This document shows, in pieces, positions 16,179 through 24,785 of a DNA stretch of 29,442 nucleotides. Source of the DNA: JAQBFJ01 sp032123435 (lineage in GTDB: Bacteria; Verrucomicrobiota; Kiritimatiellia; UBA8416; JAQBFJ01). Where the stretch lies: the NCBI GenBank assembly GCA_032123435.1, contig JAQBFJ010000143.1, positions 1 to 29,442 of the forward strand, read 5' to 3'. Each line of letters begins with the position of its first letter. Within the stretch, counting starts at the first letter, position 1. The notes beneath the pieces were generated by a model. The model was not told where the DNA came from. It was given only the letters and a program-made list of their open reading frames with translations, and did not search any database. The position numbers and the translations under genes were made by a program.

Positions 16179-16733
16179 CTATTCCTTCTGGTCTCCCTGC
16201 ACCGCGTTCTCCCTCGTATAAGCGCAGTACAGCGAAAAACTGCCGCCCAATAACCCGCCCGGCTTGGCCCTTATGGACAACCGCCGAATATCCAACATAG
16301 CACCTTCACGCTGTAGATCAAACAGGAAATACACAATAGCGTCTAAACTGCCATTCCAGCCTTCATGCGGTACTACAATCGATAATTCGTATATATCCCC
16401 TATTTTCTCCTCTTTACCCGGTTTCCGTTTGGTTATTTTAAAGTCATGCTTGGCCGCCAGATTGTCCATCACGGCAAGCCAGTGAACATCCATTTTCATG
16501 TCCGCCGGATAACACGGAAGCATGCCGCTGAGCTCTTCAAGCTTGGCCGACAACACTTCTTTCTGACCAACAAGCCTCTTGTCGCTTTCTATCTGCTCAA
16601 GCATCACGCGCCGCCGATCCAATAGACCACGCCACGTCTCCACCCTTTCACGAGCCAGCAACATTGAACTGCCGTAAAGACTAACTGTAACGGCCGATAT
16701 TGCCAATATAATTTCTCTTCTCGAAACCTTCAT
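16179..16733 (-). CDS. gspM: Type II secretion protein GspM (PilO-like)
   Basis: This 184-residue bitopic inner-membrane protein has a short cytoplasmic start, one membrane helix (about 8-26), a charged coiled-coil (about 30-70) and a periplasmic ferredoxin-like domain. The coiled-coil plus domain arrangement looks more like PilO of type IV pili than like classical GspM. Its start overlaps the gspL stop as ATGA, indicating translational coupling. By family it partners GspL and positions it below the platform protein GspF. The assignment rests on size, topology and position; sequence conservation in this family is low. Confidence 0.75.
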   Translation of the reverse strand: MKVSRREIILAISAVTVSLYGSSMLLARERVETWRGLLDRRRVMLEQIESDKRLVGQKEVLSAKLEELSGMLPCYPADMKMDVHWLAVMDNLAAKHDFKITKRKPGKEEKIGDIYELSIVVPHEGWNGSLDAIVYFLFDLQREGAMLDIRRLSIRAKPGGLLGGSFSLYCAYTRENAVQGDQKE

Positions 16734-18139
16734 TGCTCACCTGTAGGCAATTTCAATCTTAATGAAAAGCCTTCCTTGCCTTGCCTGCTCCTGGTCGGCC
16801 CTGATGTTATCTCTACTTCAATAAATAATTTTGATTCGTCCAACTGTTTCTTGAACTCGTAAAACATTCCTGCCGATCCGGCATCGCCATTGATTTCAAC
16901 TTTCTCACCTTTCGTATATTCAAAATTACCAAGCTCAACACCATTCGGCTGGCTTTCGGAAATCTCCCTTAAACATTCAAGCGCCGATTGCGTCCTGTCC
17001 ATGTACCTGCCAATCATTACCGCCCTGCGCCGCATCTGACCGACCTCCAAGGCTTTCTCGCGCCATGTATTCTGCTCCTGCTCAAGACGGTCAAGATAAT
17101 ATTCCTGAAGATGGAACCCACCCAGAAACAAGCCTGTACAGACAACCCACCCGCCAAGCAGACTAATTGCTACCCTTGTCGATTTTTTCCTGAATTTTTT
17201 CGTCTCCTGACTAAAACCCCATGCTTCAGGAGCCAGATCCATCATACGCCCATCGCGAAGAGCCGCACGCTTAACCAGCCCTTCCGCGAACGGAGGCAGA
17301 GATTCCAGTGATTCCAGAACAACTTCACATGCGCATTCTGCCGCTACTTTTTCGGACATCCCCGCCTCAACAGGTGAATCATCATGGTGCCACAAAACCA
17401 CCTTGTTCAAATTAGCAACGCCGTGCTCAAGCTCAAGAGACAAGAGCGTATATTTCAGCTCATCAATCAATTCATTAAACAAACATTCCGACACCGTATC
17501 ATGCCTACTGCCAAGCGACCTGATCATAACCGGAATACCATCCTTTAAGACCATTATTTCCACCACGGAATCCAGTCGCACAATCGTCTGCCAGCCAACT
17601 TCCAGAATTTTGCCGGAATTACGCAGTAAATACAGCCATACAAGAGGAATAATATCCACGTGCAGAGGATGTACTCCAGCGGAAGACAGCTTCTCACCAA
17701 GCGATATGATGATATCCTTCTTAACAGCGGCAATGAGAACACGGGTAAAATCATCATCAGTGTCAAGCACTTCATGTGAAACCACCATGTTGTCTACCGG
17801 AAACGGTGAAAATTTGTCCACCTGCAGTTCAACCATCCCGGCACGTTCAACATCATCCTCAACCATCGGTAAGCTCAATACACGCAAAAGAAGCTGAGAG
17901 GAATCAAGACATATAGTCACATTCCCACCCTTGATTCCCTTGCACGCCGACTTAATGCCAGCCGCTATGTCATTTGATTCACCACCAGCCGCTCCCTCCG
18001 CCTCGACATCCTTACCCGAAACAGCCAGCGATACCTTGCCGGAGGTCGTCACATTCAGACGCCCCTTGATCTTGAGCGCAGACATCCATTCCATGATGTC
18101 ATCCCGCACTATTAAACCTGTTATGTACTCCTTGCCCAT
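16730..18139 (-). CDS. gspL: Type II secretion protein GspL (PilM-PilN-type fusion)
   Basis: A 469-residue assembly protein that links the ATPase GspE to the membrane platform. Residues 1-310 look like the actin-fold PilM/GspL cytoplasmic domain (LPMVEDDVERAGMVELQVDKFSPFPVDNM; ELKYTLLSLE). A single membrane helix lies at about 321-343. The C-terminal part has a coiled-coil (LEQEQNTWREKALEV) and a PilN-like periplasmic domain. It is in effect PilM and PilN in one chain. The start ATG has GAGAGG upstream. gspM overlaps its stop. It lies between gspK and gspM, the standard T2SS order. Confidence 0.82.
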   Translation of the reverse strand: MGKEYITGLIVRDDIMEWMSALKIKGRLNVTTSGKVSLAVSGKDVEAEGAAGGESNDIAAGIKSACKGIKGGNVTICLDSSQLLLRVLSLPMVEDDVERAGMVELQVDKFSPFPVDNMVVSHEVLDTDDDFTRVLIAAVKKDIIISLGEKLSSAGVHPLHVDIIPLVWLYLLRNSGKILEVGWQTIVRLDSVVEIMVLKDGIPVMIRSLGSRHDTVSECLFNELIDELKYTLLSLELEHGVANLNKVVLWHHDDSPVEAGMSEKVAAECACEVVLESLESLPPFAEGLVKRAALRDGRMMDLAPEAWGFSQETKKFRKKSTRVAISLLGGWVVCTGLFLGGFHLQEYYLDRLEQEQNTWREKALEVGQMRRRAVMIGRYMDRTQSALECLREISESQPNGVELGNFEYTKGEKVEINGDAGSAGMFYEFKKQLDESKLFIEVEITSGPTRSRQGKEGFSLRLKLPTGEQ

Positions 18140-18180
18140 TCTCCAGCGCCTCTCAATAAAACATTATACAACCTGAAAAT

Positions 18181-19236
18181 TCAGCCTTCTTCGCTCCAGC
18201 GCATAATGACCATTTGTTTCTTGTCAAAACTGACCGTGCAATTAACCACACGCTCGACACCTTGCACGGAACCAATTGATGTGATTCTATAAAACTGTTC
18301 CGACTGTGTCGTCACATAATCTCTCAATGGCTTAACGCCCAGTTCAGGAATACGCGCCAACATATCAGCATCACTTTCAAAAAAATGCCATGAAAAACTT
18401 TCGTCATTAACATCCTCGCTATAATCCGCCAGTTCCTCGCAAATGGCGCCTACAATCAAATCAATATCATCACCAACGCTTGGAAGCGTCAATAATACAC
18501 GCGGCAAAGCAGCGTTTACATTCACTTTCTTTCCGCCAAAAGTAGTTAAAAGGTCCGCTATTCCACTCATGTGATACTCCTCGCCGTATTCATTTTCAAT
18601 TACGCCGCCGTAAAGCACCGCCCTGTTAAAACCTTTTACGAGAAGAAGCTCATCAACCGTGTCAAGATCACCGTTTTTAGCCCTGTAAGGAGGATCAAGC
18701 ATGGTATAATAATCTTCCGTCTCACCACCATACATTAGCGGATCATTATCCGGATCAACCCAATCCAGGACTGAATCAATCAGTTCCTGCCACATTTCCT
18801 CCGGAATATCGCCTACCTCCAGAACACGAGCCCATTCCTCCTCGGTCTTGAGAAGATTGACATTCCTGCGCGCCATCTCTGTGACTATATTTATGGTAAT
18901 ATCACCATCACCCAGAGTGCGGGTCAACGTGACAGATTGAGCATCAACAAGATGTCTAGCCTCTCTATTCAACCCAACTAAATCTTCCTTATCCGCCGAC
19001 TTGTCCATTAATGAGGTCTGCAGTAATACCATCTCCGATAGCACAACACCAGATCTTGCAAGATGTTCAGCTTTCATTCGCTTCCTGTAATATGAGGTGA
19101 TCTTGGCCTCCATATGCGCATCAAACGCAAATGAAACAACAAAAAGCGAAAGCAGCATAATGGCCCATAATACCACTATCAGTACCGAACCGTCTTGCCT
19201 GAATTCTTTATTCTTCACGAATGAACCGTAAAACAT
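18181..19236 (-). CDS. gspK: Minor pseudopilin GspK
   Basis: A 351-residue large minor pseudopilin that by family caps the pseudopilus tip with GspI and GspJ. The prepilin-type start is GSVLIVVLWAIMLLSLFVVSF after a 16-residue leader. The peptidase would cut after Gly, and residue +5 is Val instead of Glu, which is the known exception in GspK. The AEHLARSGV segment and the GspK alpha-domain (DSVLDWVDPDNDP, DTVDELLLVKGF) follow. GAGG lies six bases upstream of the ATG. It starts eight bases after gspJ. Confidence 0.92.
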   Translation of the reverse strand: MFYGSFVKNKEFRQDGSVLIVVLWAIMLLSLFVVSFAFDAHMEAKITSYYRKRMKAEHLARSGVVLSEMVLLQTSLMDKSADKEDLVGLNREARHLVDAQSVTLTRTLGDGDITINIVTEMARRNVNLLKTEEEWARVLEVGDIPEEMWQELIDSVLDWVDPDNDPLMYGGETEDYYTMLDPPYRAKNGDLDTVDELLLVKGFNRAVLYGGVIENEYGEEYHMSGIADLLTTFGGKKVNVNAALPRVLLTLPSVGDDIDLIVGAICEELADYSEDVNDESFSWHFFESDADMLARIPELGVKPLRDYVTTQSEQFYRITSIGSVQGVERVVNCTVSFDKKQMVIMRWSEEG

Positions 19237-19244
19237 TTTAACCT

Positions 19245-20006
19245 CTATTGCCTCAGTTGCAAGCGAGGCCTCACGCCTCTCCGAGGCCTACCGCCAGAAG
19301 GAGGTGTAACACTGCGAGATGATGCCGAACCCTGCGACCATGACAGCGGCGCCACCGGTATCTCTATCGCTCTCTGTATCTCTATGGGCTCACCATCCTC
19401 TTCCAACGGCTCTAAAGCCAACGTTATCTTCACCGCTACAGGCAGTCTGTTCGTTTCTTCCCATTCATTCATCCACTCCACATCACCCTCCATAGCTGGT
19501 TCCGGATCACGCGGCTCACACTTAATGGATGTTACCATGGTCGAAAGAAAAATCGGCTCCAGTTCATCAGAATCAAAATCCTCGGGCTCATCCGCCAGAC
19601 GCCACGCTCTCACCGCCACAGCAGACCGTCCATCCTCATCCGGCTCAATGGATACAATAACACGATGCGGACTGCCCGCGAACTTACAATCATCCCCCAC
19701 CAACGCCGTTCCCAGCTTTACCCAGCTGATCTCATCACTGCCTCCCATGCTGTCCAGCCAGAACCCATATTTAGAATTACCTGATGAGCCGGAATAATAG
19801 GACGACATCAGACCCATGACCAATTGCTCCATTACAAATTCACCATGATGCAGATCCTCACTTAGTGCCTGCCCCATCTGCCATGCCTTGGTTACCGTAG
19901 AAAAAGTCAAAAACGTGAGCGTCATAATAATCGACATGATCGCGAGAGACAGTAATAATTCTATAAGCGTAAACCCCTTTTTCTTTTTCAATTCTCTTGC
20001 CTTCAT
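19245..20006 (-). CDS. gspJ: Minor pseudopilin GspJ
   Basis: A minor pseudopilin of the tip complex. It has a short basic leader (MKARELKKKKG), then FTLIELLLSLAIMSIIMTLTFL with the required Glu at +5, then a beta-rich periplasmic domain. From the ATG at 20006 the protein has 253 residues; a GTG at 20042 would add 12 residues and is less likely because the short leader is typical. The C-terminal tail is rich in Ser, Pro and Arg and looks disordered. It lies between gspI and gspK, in T2SS order, and the similar GspH/I fold is excluded by size and position. Confidence 0.85.
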   Translation of the reverse strand: MKARELKKKKGFTLIELLLSLAIMSIIMTLTFLTFSTVTKAWQMGQALSEDLHHGEFVMEQLVMGLMSSYYSGSSGNSKYGFWLDSMGGSDEISWVKLGTALVGDDCKFAGSPHRVIVSIEPDEDGRSAVAVRAWRLADEPEDFDSDELEPIFLSTMVTSIKCEPRDPEPAMEGDVEWMNEWEETNRLPVAVKITLALEPLEEDGEPIEIQRAIEIPVAPLSWSQGSASSRSVTPPSGGRPRRGVRPRLQLRQ

Positions 20007-20045
20007 TCCCGGCCATTCCCCTTTCGACCGCAATAGCACCACAGC

Positions 20046-20447
20046 CTATTTGCTCTCGTCTTCCCTGATCAAAACATAACGCGTAACTTCTTCAACAGGC
20101 GCGGCATCAGACCATTTCACACTGGTCTTGACCATAAACAAACGGACACCATTTTCTTCGATCAGATCCATGCCCTCTTCTTCCACTTCCTCTGCCGTGC
20201 GAGCGTACGCGAATCCTTCCGTAATATCATAATCTTCATTCACTTCCAGCGTGGTGTCATCATTCGGGTCAATGGGATAAGTCAGATCCCCCATACCCAT
20301 CGTCCATTGTGCCATCTGGAAATCCTTCGTCCGTTTCATCAAAACCAGACAGCGTGAAACCGCCACAAGCATTACAGCCATACCTATGCCCAGAATCACC
20401 GAGGCCAAGAGCACTTCAATAAGGGTAAATCCTTTTCTTTTCATCAC
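20046..20447 (-). CDS. gspI: Minor pseudopilin GspI
   Basis: A 133-residue pseudopilin with a five-residue leader and GFTLIEVLLASVILGIGMAVMLVAV, the LLASVILGIG pattern typical of GspI/PilV. It has an acidic periplasmic part. Its ATG overlaps the gspH stop (ATGA), so the two are translationally coupled. It is expected to join GspJ and GspK at the pseudopilus tip. Confidence 0.87.
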   Translation of the reverse strand: MMKRKGFTLIEVLLASVILGIGMAVMLVAVSRCLVLMKRTKDFQMAQWTMGMGDLTYPIDPNDDTTLEVNEDYDITEGFAYARTAEEVEEEGMDLIEENGVRLFMVKTSVKWSDAAPVEEVTRYVLIREDESK

Positions 20448-20920
20448 TGGCCACCCTCCGTTTTGGCCGATGAAAGCGCGTCCACTTCAACTACAACCCA
20501 CGCACCGCGTTCATCCAAAATCTTGACTTTGTACGGAACACACCTGCCATTGCTCCGATAAGTCACCAGACAAACCCCATTCATGAAAATCTCTTCATTT
20601 TTCATTTCAACATATTCCACGCGCACACCTTCAAGCTTCGTCTTCAGTTTATCACCAACAGATACTGTCGCCGCATCAATATCAAACGAAACATCCATTG
20701 CCTTTTGTTCCAGAACAGCCATGCTACGCGCATAACGACCTGCCATGACAACTGAACGCGCCGCCGTTCTTAACCTGTTGCCGCGTATGGATCTGGCGAA
20801 ACCGGGAGCAACAACGGCCGTAACAATCCCGATTATCATCAATACCAGAAGTATTTCTATGAGCGTGAACCCGCCTTGCGCACGCTTTCTTTGTATAAAC
20901 CTATGACGTATTCGTTTCAC
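20444..20920 (-). CDS. gspH: Minor pseudopilin GspH
   Basis: A 158-residue pseudopilin with a 17-residue basic leader and GFTLIEILLVLMIIGIVTAVVAP, then the LRTAARSVVMAGRYARSMAV segment of the GspH/FimT family. The start overlaps the gspG stop (ATGA). Its position between gspG and gspI matches the usual order. By family it links the major pseudopilus shaft to the tip complex. Confidence 0.87.
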   Translation of the reverse strand: MKRIRHRFIQRKRAQGGFTLIEILLVLMIIGIVTAVVAPGFARSIRGNRLRTAARSVVMAGRYARSMAVLEQKAMDVSFDIDAATVSVGDKLKTKLEGVRVEYVEMKNEEIFMNGVCLVTYRSNGRCVPYKVKILDERGAWVVVEVDALSSAKTEGGQ

Positions 20921-21318
20921 CAGCTCGTAATAGCAGCAGAACCGTCACCAGGTCCGCCGGAACTTACCTTGTAACCATCACCCGATTGCTCGTATCTGAA
21001 CACGTTCCCCCATGGATCCACTGGAACAGCACCGCCCTTAATATAAGGGCCGCGCCAGTTAACAGCACCATCACTCTGAACAAGAGAATTCAACGACGGC
21101 GGCAACCTGCCGGTATCCACCTCATACATATCAACTGCCGTGCTGATAGCGCCAATGCTTGCCCTTGCCGCATTTATCCGCGCCTGTTCACTACGACCAC
21201 TGAACGAAGCTACGGCTATCCCCATCAACACACCGATAATAACAACCACCAGCATTATTTCTATAAGCGTAAAACCACCACGTGCCACATCCCGTCTTGA
21301 ACCTTCTTTTTCTTTCAT
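20917..21318 (-). CDS. gspG: Major pseudopilin GspG
   Basis: A 133-residue subunit of the pseudopilus piston. Leader of 15 residues, then FTLIEIMLVVVIIGVLMGIAVA with Glu at +5. Then the GspG-specific TGRLPPSLNSLV, WRGPYIKG and DPWGNVFRYE segments. The C-terminal loop (SSGGPGDGSAAITSW) is short and has only one Asp, where many GspG proteins have several acidic calcium ligands. A very strong ribosome site (AAGGAGAT) precedes it, consistent with high production. It begins the compact gspG-gspD block, after a 370-base repeat-bearing gap from gspF. Confidence 0.95.
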   Translation of the reverse strand: MKEKEGSRRDVARGGFTLIEIMLVVVIIGVLMGIAVASFSGRSEQARINAARASIGAISTAVDMYEVDTGRLPPSLNSLVQSDGAVNWRGPYIKGGAVPVDPWGNVFRYEQSGDGYKVSSGGPGDGSAAITSW

Positions 21319-21688
21319 ACTTATCTCCTTTCTTCTTTTCCCGTTCTGTCAAAAATTCTGCCCTATCTTTGAGTAAATTAACGTTTTATCAACACTTACC
21401 ACGAAATGGTCTTTCTCCCCCTTTTCTTCTCTACTTGGTCATTGGACATTCCTTGTTGGATATTGGATATTGAACCCATCTTTCCCCATCAGAAACACTG
21501 TTCAAGAAATCTGAAAGAAACTATTGTTTATTTAGATTTCTTGGACCATCCCGTTCCTCTTAATCCTGTCTCCATCCTGTTATCCTGCGCGCCCTTCGTA
21601 GCTTATCAGCGAAGTAGGGTCAAAAAAATCTCTTTTTTTCTTCATGCTTTTCGTGGCAAATATCCCACATTTACATAACCCGTTAACC
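21319..21688. repeat. Repeat-filled gap inside the T2SS cluster
   Basis: A 370-base non-coding gap between gspF and gspG. It holds a 'ttggacattccttgttggata' repeat (about 21435-21475) and family B copy 3 (21486-21646). That copy has a stem-loop at 21503-21543 (CAAGAAATCT/AGATTTCTTG), and its tail is interrupted by a 32-base block at 21588-21619. If gspG is not read through from gspF, its promoter must lie here; I see no convincing -35/-10 pair. Confidence 0.75.
21323..21330 (-). promoter_or_regulatory. Strong ribosome binding site of gspG
   Basis: AAGGAGAT four bases from the ATG on the - strand. It is the best Shine-Dalgarno sequence in the window and fits the need for many copies of the major pseudopilin. 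Confidence 0.7.
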
Positions 21689-22927
21689 TCACCCCATCCC
21701 ACTGGTCATATTAAATACCGCCATAAGAATCGCCATCGCTACAAACCCAACACCTAATGCCACAAGAACCATCAGTATAGGCTCAAGCGCTGTCGTAAGT
21801 ATCTTTACTTTACGATCCAATTCCCCCTCATAACGCCTTGCTATATGCGTTAACGCCCCGGCCATGTCGCCGGTTTGCTCACCAACAGCAAGCATGTCTA
21901 TCATGGTCTCAGGGAAAATCCTGCCAGCCGATAAAGGCTTCGAAATAGTTGTTCCATCAGTAACACGATCCCGCGCATTCCGAATCTCTTTGCCCACAAC
22001 AACATTCCCAACCGTACGCTCAACAATGCCAAGCGCCTGTAATACCGGCACACCATTGACCAAAAGCGTACCAAGGGTCCTGGCAAAATTCGAAAAAATA
22101 CTCGACGCCACAATGCCTTTCACAAGCGGAATCCTGAGAAGAAGACCATGCCACCACATTTTGCCATGCTTTGTCTTTACCCAGCGATTGATCATCACCG
22201 ATAAAATTACAATTCCAGCCATAATAAATATGCCGTATTGCGCCATAAATTTACTGCTCCCTATCAATATCTTCGTTGGCAGCGGCAAAGATTCACCCAT
22301 CTGATCAAAAATAACCTTGAACTTCGGCACCACCCATACCATGCAGAAAATCATTGTGATTATTCCAACAGAAATGACAATAACAGGGTACACCAGCGCC
22401 ATCGTCACTTTCTCTTTGGTCTCCTGAACACGTTCATAATGACTTACAAGCCGTCTCAAAACTTCAGCCTGCGCCCCACTGGCTTCACCTGCCTGTATCA
22501 TGCTTATATATAAATTCGAAAATGTCTCAGGATATTTCGCGAGTGCTTCAGACAAACTGGATCCCTGCATGATTTCATCACGAAGCCCCGCAATAATTTT
22601 GCTCCCCGCTCTTTTCGTTCTTCTATTTGCCAGACTGTTCAACGCGTTACCAAGCTTCATGCCGGATGCCAGCAGATCACTCAGCTCAGTAGTAAATAAA
22701 AGGACCTCACGACCATTCATCCTCTCCCTCATACCCGTTAGCCAGGTGAAACGAGGACCGTCCTTGCCGGAAATAGCAACAGCAGAAGCACTTTTTTCTA
22801 TAACCGAAACAGGTACACATCCCATCTTTTCCAACTGAATCAAAGCAGAATGCCTGTCCGGCGCCTCAACCGTTCCTTCAACCTTGTCTCCCTTTCGGGA
22901 TCTTGCCGTATATTTGAATTCCGCCAT
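21689..22927 (-). CDS. gspF: Type II secretion platform protein GspF
   Basis: A 412-residue polytopic inner-membrane protein that couples GspE to pseudopilus growth. There are two repeated GspF domains (about 70-190 and 270-395), each followed by membrane helices. Helices lie near 175-202 (ALVYPVIVISVGIITMIF), 230-250 and 384-407. Hallmarks seen are FTTELSDLLASGMKLGNAL, MIQAGEASG, FARTLGTLLVNGVPVLQAL and AVGEQTGDM. The N-terminal FKYTARSRKGDKVEGTVEA segment is typical. The ribosome site is weak. It follows gspE by 71 bases. Confidence 0.96.
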   Translation of the reverse strand: MAEFKYTARSRKGDKVEGTVEAPDRHSALIQLEKMGCVPVSVIEKSASAVAISGKDGPRFTWLTGMRERMNGREVLLFTTELSDLLASGMKLGNALNSLANRRTKRAGSKIIAGLRDEIMQGSSLSEALAKYPETFSNLYISMIQAGEASGAQAEVLRRLVSHYERVQETKEKVTMALVYPVIVISVGIITMIFCMVWVVPKFKVIFDQMGESLPLPTKILIGSSKFMAQYGIFIMAGIVILSVMINRWVKTKHGKMWWHGLLLRIPLVKGIVASSIFSNFARTLGTLLVNGVPVLQALGIVERTVGNVVVGKEIRNARDRVTDGTTISKPLSAGRIFPETMIDMLAVGEQTGDMAGALTHIARRYEGELDRKVKILTTALEPILMVLVALGVGFVAMAILMAVFNMTSGMG

Positions 22928-22998
22928 GTCTTACAGAACCATTCCTGACTGTGCCCCAATAATTGAAAATCGGCACTGCCACGCCCAGACCTTCACCA

Positions 22999-24702
22999 TT
23001 AATCATTTTCTTCAGACGCACGTACCACTTCTTCGATTGTCGTAAAGCCGGCTAAAACCTTCTTCCATCCATCATCACGCAAAGTGACCATTCCTTCAGA
23101 TATCGCTTTCTGCTTTATTTCATTCGAGGAACTGCGTGCCACCACCAGCGATTCAATTGCCTCGGTAACCCTTAGAAATTCGAACATGCCGCCTCTCCCC
23201 TGAAACCCCATCATCCTGCAGTTCTCACATGTGCCGGCATCATAAATGACAGAATCAGCCAAACGCTCTACGGGAAAATTAATCTCACGCAAATAACCGA
23301 GATCCGGTTCAATCGCTTTCCTGCAATGATTGCATAATTTGCGCACAAGCCGCTGGGCTATAACCGCTTCAGCGGCAGATGCCACAAGAAACGGCTCCAC
23401 TCCCATATCAAGCAAACGAGTAAACGCGCCCGCAGCATCATTGGTGTGCAAAGTACTGAAAACAAGATGACCAGTCAGCGAAGCCTGTATCGCTATTTCA
23501 GCCGTTTCCAAATCACGGATTTCACCGACCATTATGATATCAGGATCCTGACGTAGAAAAGATCTTAGAATCTTCGCGAAAGTAAGCCCTATCTCCGGAC
23601 GAACCAATACTTGATTAATCCCGGCCATCTCATATTCTATAGGCTCTTCAGCTGTCATAATACGATGGTCCATCGTGTTTATTTCATGCAGAAACGCGTA
23701 TAACGAAGTCGATTTACCAGACCCCGTCGGACCTGTAACAAGAATTATTCCATTCGGACGATGAATAACTTTCTCTATCAATTCGGAATCCCGGTCACTC
23801 ATCCCGAGCTCTTTTAAATTAACAAAATTGCCGCCGCCCTGCAGTAAACGCAAACTTACACTCTCACCATATACCGTCGGCATAGTCGAAACACGAATAT
23901 CTATGTCCCGCCCCTTAACCCTGAGCCCAATACGACCGTCCATGGGTAAACGCTTTTCGGCAATATCAAGACTGGCCATTACCTTTATGCGCGAAATAAT
24001 CGCCGCCTTAAACCTGTTCAACTGCGCCGGAACAGGCGTGTCATGCAGAATCCCGTCAATCCGATACCTGATCCTCAGCCTGTCTTCCATAGGTTCAAAA
24101 TGAATATCCGTGGCCCCCTGCTGACACGCTTCCCATATTATCTGGTTCACAAACTTCACAATGGACGCTTCCTGATCCAGCTCGCTGAGATCAATTTTGG
24201 TCAGGTCTTCCTCTACATCAACATCAAACCTGTCATCCTGCATCATCTTGTCAAACGTGTCAGCACCCACCCCGTAAAGGGTTCTGGCCGCTTTGGCTAT
24301 ATCAGAAGACGTGCTCAACGCGAGCTTTACGCGGATGCCGGCCGCAAGACGAATCGAATCCTGAACACCGGCGTTCAATGGATCATTTAACGCAACCGTC
24401 AAAACACCATCTTCAGACGAGATTGGAATAACATTGTATTGAAAAACAGCTTTGGTCGGAATCTTGTTTAATACATCATCATCAATAACAATATCACTAA
24501 GCCGTACAAAAGGAAGATTCAGCACTCCAGCAAGCGCCTGTAAGAACTTGTCCTCACGCATGTATCCTTCACGTATGATAATTTCAGTTATGCCGACATT
24601 ATCAGCACGCGCAAGATCAAGCAGATTCTCAATCTGCTCCTCAGTCAGCAAACCCGTGCCAGCAAGCACCCGGGCAAGATAAGTTTCAGCTAATGCGGTC
24701 AT
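22999..24702 (-). CDS. gspE: Type II secretion ATPase GspE
   Basis: A 567-residue hexameric ATPase that powers pseudopilus extension. It has an N-terminal MshEN/N1E-type domain (about 1-150) and an N2 domain. The ATPase has Walker A GPTGSGKSTS (near 320), Asp box, Walker B with DIIMVGEIRDLETAEIA (near 384), and a His box (STLHTNDAAGAFTRL). The zinc-binding C-x2-C...C-x2-C (CNHC near 455, CENC near 492) is intact, as in GspE/PilB but not in retraction ATPases. Length is standard. The ribosome site is weak. It is first in the gsp cluster, 83 bases after trmJ. PilB is the alternative, but the neighbours favour GspE. Confidence 0.95.
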   Translation of the reverse strand: MTALAETYLARVLAGTGLLTEEQIENLLDLARADNVGITEIIIREGYMREDKFLQALAGVLNLPFVRLSDIVIDDDVLNKIPTKAVFQYNVIPISSEDGVLTVALNDPLNAGVQDSIRLAAGIRVKLALSTSSDIAKAARTLYGVGADTFDKMMQDDRFDVDVEEDLTKIDLSELDQEASIVKFVNQIIWEACQQGATDIHFEPMEDRLRIRYRIDGILHDTPVPAQLNRFKAAIISRIKVMASLDIAEKRLPMDGRIGLRVKGRDIDIRVSTMPTVYGESVSLRLLQGGGNFVNLKELGMSDRDSELIEKVIHRPNGIILVTGPTGSGKSTSLYAFLHEINTMDHRIMTAEEPIEYEMAGINQVLVRPEIGLTFAKILRSFLRQDPDIIMVGEIRDLETAEIAIQASLTGHLVFSTLHTNDAAGAFTRLLDMGVEPFLVASAAEAVIAQRLVRKLCNHCRKAIEPDLGYLREINFPVERLADSVIYDAGTCENCRMMGFQGRGGMFEFLRVTEAIESLVVARSSSNEIKQKAISEGMVTLRDDGWKKVLAGFTTIEEVVRASEEND

Positions 24703-24785
24703 TTCATCGCTCTGCTATCACATTGTTAAACCAGATATATGCAAATTGCTATTATACGTTACCTTTTTTCAACATTCAATATCTA

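Noticed and set aside
18181..19236. GspK as defective because residue +5 of the mature pilin is not Glu
   Set aside because: Absence of Glu5 is the normal state of GspK proteins.
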